A stretch of DNA of 9,889 nt from an uncultured Porphyromonadaceae bacterium (GTDB lineage: Bacteria > Bacteroidota > Bacteroidia > Bacteroidales > Muribaculaceae), in the NCBI GenBank assembly GCA_900555915.1, contig USNC01000034.1, positions 1 through 9,889 of the forward strand. Reading direction: 5' to 3'. The notes below the pieces were generated by a model, which had not been told where the DNA came from, searched no databases, and was given only the letters and a program-made list of their open reading frames with translations. A program made the position numbers and the translations under genes. Numbering within the stretch: position 1 is the stretch's first letter; every line of letters starts with the position of its first letter. This document shows positions 5,369-9,889 of the stretch, piece after piece.

Positions 5369-7069
5369 ATGAGACGACCAGCACTACTATTACTTATGGT
5401 GGCCGCGCACATGGCAGCCGCTCTCGCAACCGCGCCGAGCGTAGGCGAACTTCTGACACGCCTCGACTCGATGATCGACAATGAAGACGCATATGTGCGC
5501 CTCAAGCTTGACAAGATCGCAGAGTTGAAGCAGAAGCGCAAACGCACGAGCAGCGATGAGGAACGGTATTGGAACAACCGCGCGCTATACGACGAATATT
5601 TCGTGTTTGACGCAGACTCCGCCATATGCTACGCCGACGCAAACCTCAAGATAGCCCGCAATATGGGCAACAGGCAGTGGGAATATGAATGGCGCATCAA
5701 TAAATCTTTCGCCCTCTCGGTGATGGGATTCCTCAACGAGGCACAGGAAGAACTGTCGCAGATCGATGTCGCGGAACTCTCCGACGCAAACAAGATAAAA
5801 TATTACGGACAGCTCGCCTATCTCTACTCGCACATGGGCCAGCTGTCAGACCACAAGATCATAGGCACCGACGACTACGACCACATCAGCCACTGCTATG
5901 AAGACTCGATATCGTCGCTGATCACCCGCGACAATCCGGACTATCTCTGGTATGCAGCATCGTCAAAGGTAGACAGCAAGACTATCCCCGCCGGTCTTAT
6001 CGAGACGGTGAAGGCCTCGGTAGACACCTGCTCGTTCGACTCCCGCTCCGACGCGATGAACTGCTACATACTGTCGAGGCTCTACGACCGCCTTGACGAC
6101 AAGGAAAACCGTATGCGCTATCTCATTCTGTCGGGCATGACCGACGTGCGGACCGCCAACCGCGACATAGCCTCGATCAACGAACTCGCCACCATACTTC
6201 TCGAAGACGGAGACATAGAGCGTGCCTACAAATATGTGAACTACAGCCAGAACCAGGCCCTCCGCCTGCCCAACAGGATAAGGGCGGCGTCGCTGGCGAA
6301 GACCGTATCGGAAGTGCACCGCCTGCACGAGACAAGACTCCGCAAGTCGCAACACGACCTGACGGTGGCTCTCGCGGTGCTGTTTGTGATCCTCATATCT
6401 CTGGTCATGCTCATAATTCTCTACATGCGCAGGAGCCGGCAACTGAAGAAATCGCAGACCGAACTTGAGGAGGCCAACCGGGTGCTCACGGAAAACATGA
6501 ATGAAATCACGCGCAACAAGGCTGAGCGCGACAAACTGATAGCGAACCTTCAGGCGGCAAATGCCTCCAATCAGGAGATATCGATGACCCTGCGCGAGGC
6601 CAACTACGTGAAGGAGGAATGCATAGGAGCGGCTTTCGCTTTGTGCTCCTCATATATCGAACGCTTCGAGAAATACCGCAAGGAGATATTGAAATTTGTG
6701 AAGGCGGAGAAATGGGACGAACTCAAGGCCGACGTGATAGCGGCGTCATACTCCAACCGCGAGCTGAAAGATTTCTACAAGAGTTTCGACACACTCTTCC
6801 TCAACATATATCCCGACTTCGTCAATGACTTCAACAAACTCCTCCGCCCGGAGGAGCAGCTCGCGGTCAATGCGGGAGAACTCAACACCGAGTTGAGAAT
6901 CTATGCCCTCGTCCGCCTCGGCATCTCCGACTCAGTGAAGATTGCGGCGCTGCTGCACTGCTCTCCGCAGACCGTCTACAACTATCGCCTGAAGATGCGC
7001 AACAAGGCAATCATAGCGAAAGAGAAATTCGCCGACGCCGTCAAGTCGCTCGGCAAATACCAGGAATAA
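5369..7069 (+). CDS. Membrane-anchored DUF6377-like regulator with C-terminal HTH
   Basis: The 566-residue protein begins with a signal sequence or N-terminal anchor (residues 1-21). A helical, TPR-like region (about 25-320) should lie in the periplasm, with paired helices such as YYGQLAYLYSHMGQ and a strand around INELATILLEDGDIERAYKY. One transmembrane helix follows (about 333-354, ending YMRRSR with basic residues marking the cytoplasmic side). Next is a coiled coil (about 358-420), then a cytoplasmic domain ending in a helix-turn-helix (about 516-550: RLGISDSVKIAALLHCSPQTVYNYRLKMRNKA). This order matches DUF6377 proteins of Bacteroidetes, thought to act as one-component transmembrane regulators; that role is inference. 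No kinase or receiver motifs are seen. The gene follows the CE1 esterase by 41 bp without its own promoter and converges on the ATPase relic 23 bp beyond its stop. Confidence 0.82.
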   Translation: MRRPALLLLMVAAHMAAALATAPSVGELLTRLDSMIDNEDAYVRLKLDKIAELKQKRKRTSSDEERYWNNRALYDEYFVFDADSAICYADANLKIARNMGNRQWEYEWRINKSFALSVMGFLNEAQEELSQIDVAELSDANKIKYYGQLAYLYSHMGQLSDHKIIGTDDYDHISHCYEDSISSLITRDNPDYLWYAASSKVDSKTIPAGLIETVKASVDTCSFDSRSDAMNCYILSRLYDRLDDKENRMRYLILSGMTDVRTANRDIASINELATILLEDGDIERAYKYVNYSQNQALRLPNRIRAASLAKTVSEVHRLHETRLRKSQHDLTVALAVLFVILISLVMLIILYMRRSRQLKKSQTELEEANRVLTENMNEITRNKAERDKLIANLQAANASNQEISMTLREANYVKEECIGAAFALCSSYIERFEKYRKEILKFVKAEKWDELKADVIAASYSNRELKDFYKSFDTLFLNIYPDFVNDFNKLLRPEEQLAVNAGELNTELRIYALVRLGISDSVKIAALLHCSPQTVYNYRLKMRNKAIIAKEKFADAVKSLGKYQE

Positions 7070-7092
7070 CCCTTGATACCGGGAAATTGGGT

Positions 7093-7813
7093 CTAAAAAT
7101 AAACATCCATCCCTGTCTGCTCCTGATTGTCGATAAACATAGCATAGTATACGGGCATATACGTCACTTTCCCATTGCTCTTCACTTTACGTTCGTTCGA
7201 AAGGACTACACCGGAGATGATGTGATATTCCGGCTCAGCAAGGAAACGGCTTAATGCACTATAGACCGTATAGTCCTTGCCCGATTTCACTTCAAGAGGA
7301 AGCACTGAAAGGGAGACATGGTCGTTGATGAGAAAATCCACTTCACCTTTATGCCGGTTGTCGTAATAAAAAAGGTCGTGGCCATGAGCCTTCAGTTCCT
7401 GCGCAACCACGCTTTCATATACCGAACCAAGATTGATACTTTTTATATCTTCAAGGAGCGGTTTGATATTATTGCCATACAGTCGGTTGGTCAAAAGTCC
7501 AACATCATTGTAATAGAGTTTTAGCAGATTCTTCATCATAGACTCCGCAAGCGGATAACGCGGATTTGAGATTGCATTGACATTAAGGGCAATCCCCGAC
7601 GAAATCAAATATTCGAATTCATCACGGTAATTATCATAGCGGTCGCCCTTTTTATCCATTATATCCTTTACTACGATTCTCTTTTTCTTGTTTTCCATCT
7701 GCGATGGTATCATGTCGTATATGCGCCGGATCATCAACCTCTTGCCACTGTCTTTTTCATATTTTGAAGCGTCGTCGCTCGACCAGATATTTTTCTATTT
7801 TACGATACAGCAT
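7093..7813 (-). pseudogene. Broken DUF4143/AAA ATPase gene with the ATPase core deleted
   Basis: The family has about 400-450 residues: an N-terminal AAA ATPase core with Walker motifs, then a DUF4143 nuclease-like domain. Here the family start survives (ATG at 7813-7811, MLYRKIEKYLVE). It then runs after about 12 codons into the middle of the protein in another frame: DDASKYEKDSGKRLMIRRIYDMIPSQ, followed by a full DUF4143 part with INLGSVYESVVAQELKAHG, YYDNRHKGEVDFLI and LPLEVKSGKDYT, ending at TAG 7095-7093. The join is near 7772-7785. The Walker A and B segments, some 200 residues, are missing, and the initial frame stops after 18 codons. The rest could only be translated from an internal start (TTG at 7737 or ATG at 7734) as a 213-214 residue piece. 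The gene is visibly more AT-rich than its neighbours, suggesting acquisition from elsewhere. Confidence 0.82.
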
Positions 7814-7847
7814 ATTCTCTAATTTTAAGGATTTTCTTCATCATGTG

Positions 7848-7879
7848 CAAAATTAACTAATAATTATCACATTAGCAAA
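7848..7879 (-). promoter_or_regulatory. Predicted promoter of the ATPase relic
   Basis: On the minus strand, TTTG (7879-7876), a 20-base spacer and TAATTTTG (7855-7848) fit the Bacteroidetes promoter form. The start would be near 7842, about 29 nt ahead of the relic's ATG at 7813. The promoter appears intact although the gene is broken. Confidence 0.6.
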
Positions 7880-7885
7880 CATTAC

Positions 7886-7966
7886 TACACTTTTCAATAG
7901 ATTTTTACCCCTTAAAAATACACTTTTCAATAGATTTTTACCCCTCAAAACTACACTTTTCAATAA
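7886..7966. repeat. 33-bp tandem repeat, 2.5 copies
   Basis: Units begin TACACTTTTCAATAGATTTT at 7886 and 7919, and a truncated one (TACACTTTTCAATAA) starts at 7952. The period is exactly 33. The unit continues TACCCCT(T/C)AAAA. The array sits just upstream of the ATPase relic's promoter and runs directly into hairpin-repeat copy 3. There are no unique spacers, so it is not a CRISPR array. Confidence 0.85.
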
Positions 7967-8018
7967 TTCAAGTTTCACAAGCTCAACTTGAAGGTATAAG
8001 GTGATAAGGTTATGAGGT
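7966..8018. repeat. Dispersed hairpin repeat, copy 3
   Basis: ATTCAAGTTTCACAAGCTCA is followed by ACTTGAAGG and, a little later, TTATGAGGTTAG. The arms TTCAAGTT and AACTTGAA are perfect. It has the same orientation as the copies at 2076 and 2153, about 5.8 kb away, and extra bases (AAGGTGA) sit between hairpin and tail. It lies in a gene-free stretch. Confidence 0.75.
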
Positions 8019-8227
8019 TAGTTTAAGTGCAGCTCCTCTCCGGTCTTTATCTGAGGTGCGTCCTGCTTAAGAACGTTTCAGAGGCTTCAGGAAGCCTGCC
8101 GGCGATTATACCGGCACCGTGAAAAACTTACAATATCAAAAAGCCAACATCTTGAAATGAAGCATTTTAGCCGCAATAATACTTACATATATTGATTACC
8201 ACGTTATTATTTGCAGAGAAGAGTGAT
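8019..8227. other. Gene-free stretch with two adjacent hairpins
   Basis: I see no credible gene here. AGGCTT-CAGG-AAGCCT (8082-8097) is a perfect 6-bp stem with a 4-base loop. It shares T8097 with TGCCGG-CGATTATA-CCGGCA (8097-8116), another perfect 6-bp stem. No T-run follows. They could be a small RNA fold, the end of an unrecognised transcript, or chance. Confidence 0.35.
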
Positions 8228-8235
8228 TAACTTTG
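8228..8235 (+). promoter_or_regulatory. Predicted -7 promoter element of the GH16 gene
   Basis: TAACTTTG fits TAnnTTTG. Transcription near 8242 would give a leader of about 56 nt and excludes translation starts upstream of it. The nearest TTG (8211-8213) is only 14 bases upstream, so the -33 element is weak. Confidence 0.5.
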
Positions 8236-8297
8236 CATCCGGGTTCCCAACGAGGGGCCCGCGCACATGGAAATCAATTAACCCTGCAATGACAATA

Positions 8298-9689
8298 ATG
8301 AAAAGAGCAACCTTCCTCAGCATCTGCATGTCGGTGGCGCTTGCAGCCCCGGCATTCATATCTTGCGGCAGCGACAACGACACCCCCGACACCCCGTCCG
8401 GAAGCACGGTCTCGATCACAGTGTCGCCGGAAACACTTGAAGCCGGACACGAAGCCTCAACGCTCGACCTCTCCGTGACGGCCGACCGCGACTGGGCCAT
8501 AGCCGGAGACGCCGACTGGATATCGGTGCAGCCTTCGGGCGGGCTGAAAGACCGCACTTCCATCATCAAAGTTAAACTTACGGCCAACGGAGGTCTTGAC
8601 GAGCGCACGGCCAATGTCAACATCTCAGCCGGAGGCAAAGTGATAAAAACAGTGGCAGTGAGCCAGAGAGCCACCGCCAAGGCTTCATTCTCCACAAAAA
8701 CGCTTACTTTCGGCGGACAGGAAAGCGCCACCGGCATCACTCTGGAGTCGAACGTGGCATGGGAGATCACAAGTTCGGAATCCTGGCTCACCGCAACTCC
8801 GGCAAAGGGAGGGAAAGGAGAAACCGAAGTGACAGTGAAAGCCTCCGCCAACGACGGCGACGAGACCCGCAGCGCCACACTGACCCTCACGTATGGCGAC
8901 GAAAGCACACAACTGAGCGTGACGCAGCTCTCCGATGTGGTGAACGCGCCCGCAGGCTACACCCTGGTCTGGAGCGACGAGTTCAACACTGGCTCCGTGC
9001 CCGGCAGCGACTGGACCATCGAGAACTGGGCGCCCGGACATGTCAACAACGAGCTGCAGACCTACACCTCGAAGGAAGTGGACGGAAAGCGCACTCTCGA
9101 GGTCAAAGACGGATTCCTTTACATCAACTGCTTCAAGGGCAAGGACGGGAAAGTATATTCCGGACGCATGAACGCGCGCCCCTCCACAGGCTGGCTCTAC
9201 GGATACTTCGAGGCCCGCATCAATCTTCCGAAAGGGAAAGGCACCTGGCCCGCGTTCTGGATGATGCCCAGCAATGTGGACTGGAACAAGAATCCCTGGC
9301 CCTACTGCGGAGAGATCGACATCATGGAGGAAGTGGGCGCCAATCCCGACTACGTGTCATCATCGCTGCACACAGGCAACTACAACCACACCAAAGGCAC
9401 GCAGAAGACCCACGAGATGAAACTTCCGGGCGCCGAAGGAGAATTCCACATATACGCCTGCGAGTGGACCGAGGATGAGATCGTCACCTATGTCGACGGC
9501 AAGGTGCAGCTCAGAGCCACGAAGGCCTCTATGGGAGCCGACCACGACTCATGGCCTTTCCACTATGCGTTCTACCCTATCCTGAACCTCGCATGGGGCG
9601 GCGACTGGGGCGGATACAAGGGAGTGGACGAGTCAGCGCTCCCGGTGTCGATGATCGTGGACTACGTAAGGATATTCCAAAAGCAATAG
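8298..9689 (+). CDS. Surface lipoprotein, BACON-BACON-GH16 beta-glucanase/laminarinase
   Basis: From the ATG at 8298 the protein has 463 residues (the ATG at 8289 adds three). MKRATFLSICMSVALAAPAFIS then Cys23 is a lipoprotein signal. The Ser-Asp-Asn-Asp behind the Cys resembles the acidic export signal of surface-displayed Bacteroidetes lipoproteins. Two BACON domains follow (about 38-125 and 129-215); each has the W-x-I, SWL/DWISV and terminal V-Q/T-Q pattern. They usually act as spacers or carbohydrate-contact modules. The GH16 domain (about 220-463) starts GYTLVWSDEFN and contains GYFEARINLPKGKGTWPAFW and the beta-bulge active site EIDIMEE: nucleophile Glu339, Asp341, acid/base Glu344. 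This type cleaves beta-1,3 or mixed-linkage beta-glucan; the exact linkage is not readable. Nothing looks broken. No SusC/SusD genes are adjacent within the window. Confidence 0.92.
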   Translation: MKRATFLSICMSVALAAPAFISCGSDNDTPDTPSGSTVSITVSPETLEAGHEASTLDLSVTADRDWAIAGDADWISVQPSGGLKDRTSIIKVKLTANGGLDERTANVNISAGGKVIKTVAVSQRATAKASFSTKTLTFGGQESATGITLESNVAWEITSSESWLTATPAKGGKGETEVTVKASANDGDETRSATLTLTYGDESTQLSVTQLSDVVNAPAGYTLVWSDEFNTGSVPGSDWTIENWAPGHVNNELQTYTSKEVDGKRTLEVKDGFLYINCFKGKDGKVYSGRMNARPSTGWLYGYFEARINLPKGKGTWPAFWMMPSNVDWNKNPWPYCGEIDIMEEVGANPDYVSSSLHTGNYNHTKGTQKTHEMKLPGAEGEFHIYACEWTEDEIVTYVDGKVQLRATKASMGADHDSWPFHYAFYPILNLAWGGDWGGYKGVDESALPVSMIVDYVRIFQKQ

Positions 9690-9760
9690 ATTGACCGACA
9701 CAGGTTTATGGTTACATGAAATCTTACAGATTGTAGAACTTTTACATTTTTCATGCAGGT

Positions 9761-9827
9761 TGCGACTCCCGGCTTCCCCCCGCCCCGCGGCGGCACACCG
9801 GAGGGCACGGACGCCGGGAGCAACGCA
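9761..9827. repeat. GC-rich inverted repeat after the GH16 gene
   Basis: CTCCCGGC (9766-9773) pairs with GCCGGGAG (9813-9820). Outside these, TGCG (9761-9764) pairs with CGCA (9824-9827) across small bulges. The 39-base loop is GC-rich with its own CCGCGG palindrome. There is no T-run, so a simple terminator is doubtful. It lies 72 bp beyond the GH16 stop and could be a structured leader or small RNA for something beyond the contig end. Confidence 0.5.
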
Positions 9828-9841
9828 CATCGACCTTGAAT

Positions 9842-9889
9842 CTGTCTCTTATACACATCTGACGCTGCCGACGATCTTACGCGTGTAGA
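9842..9889 (-). other. Nextera read-1 adaptor, index and P5 remnant (artefact)
   Basis: CTGTCTCTTATACACATCT (9842-9860) is the reverse-complement mosaic end, and GACGCTGCCGACGA (9861-9874) the read-1 arm. TCTTACGC (9875-9882) sits where an i5 index would be, and GTGTAGA (9883-9889) begins P5. It is not genomic. It yields the spurious peptides VSYTHLTLPTIL on one strand and MYKRQ on the other. Confidence 0.98.

Noticed and set aside
7070..7092. Bidirectional terminator between the convergent genes
   Set aside because: Only a weak ACCC/GGGT pairing is visible across the 23-bp gap and flanking bases, with no convincing stem.
7886..7966. CRISPR array
   Set aside because: The 33-bp units are directly adjacent with no variable spacers, and no cas gene is present.
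8211..8297. Upstream start (TTG at 8211) for the GH16 lipoprotein
   Set aside because: It lies before the predicted transcription start near 8242, and it would bury the lipoprotein signal peptide behind some 29 non-hydrophobic residues.
9662..9888. Small proteins starting MYKRQ or ending THLTLPTILRV
   Set aside because: They depend on the right-end adaptor and are not genomic.

Overview
The window reads as a short contig from a member of the Bacteroidales, plausibly a gut lineage such as Muribaculaceae or Bacteroidaceae. The family assignment is inference. The evidence is several promoter -7 elements of the Bacteroidetes form TAnnTTTG, a BACON-BACON-GH16 lipoprotein, a DUF6377-type membrane regulator, a DUF4143 ATPase relic, weak Shine-Dalgarno sequences, and intergenic DNA rich in palindromes. 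Both ends are not organism DNA. Bases 1-25 are the end of the Nextera read-2 adaptor, and bases 9842-9889 are the reverse complement of the Nextera read-1 adaptor followed by what looks like an i5 index and the start of P5. Usable biological sequence is about 26-9841.

Layout. (1) 26-2062, minus strand: a nonulosonic (sialic-type) acid operon. neuB (synthase) overlaps by ATGA a neuC-type hydrolysing UDP-sugar 2-epimerase, which runs off the left end. (2) 2063-2539: the neuB promoter and leader built into two copies of a short hairpin repeat, then a nested GC-rich palindromic element bracketed by ~64-bp direct repeats. (3) 2540-3919, plus: a secreted protein of unknown function with YD-like beta repeats and a C-terminal tail resembling Bacteroidales sorting or anchoring tails, followed by a hairpin and TTAAGGG-type tandem repeats. 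(4) 4146-7069, plus: a secreted CE1-family esterase, then a membrane-anchored DUF6377-like regulator with a C-terminal helix-turn-helix, probably cotranscribed. (5) 7093-7813, minus: a broken DUF4143/AAA ATPase gene whose ATPase core is deleted, with its promoter intact and 33-bp tandem repeats upstream. (6) 7814-8297: gene-free, with a third copy of the hairpin repeat and two small hairpins. (7) 8298-9689, plus: a surface lipoprotein with two BACON domains and a GH16 beta-glucanase/laminarinase domain. (8) 9690-9841: a short tail with a long GC-rich inverted repeat.

How the genes fit together. neuB and neuC make a nine-carbon sugar acid for surface glycans. The CE1 esterase and GH16 enzyme are typical carbohydrate-processing envelope proteins, and the DUF6377-like protein may sense envelope or sugar signals. 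No SusC/SusD pair is present, so a polysaccharide utilisation locus cannot be claimed. No convincing new multi-gene system is visible. The least explained parts are the intergenic repeats, the substituted neuC active-site motif, and the internally deleted ATPase gene.
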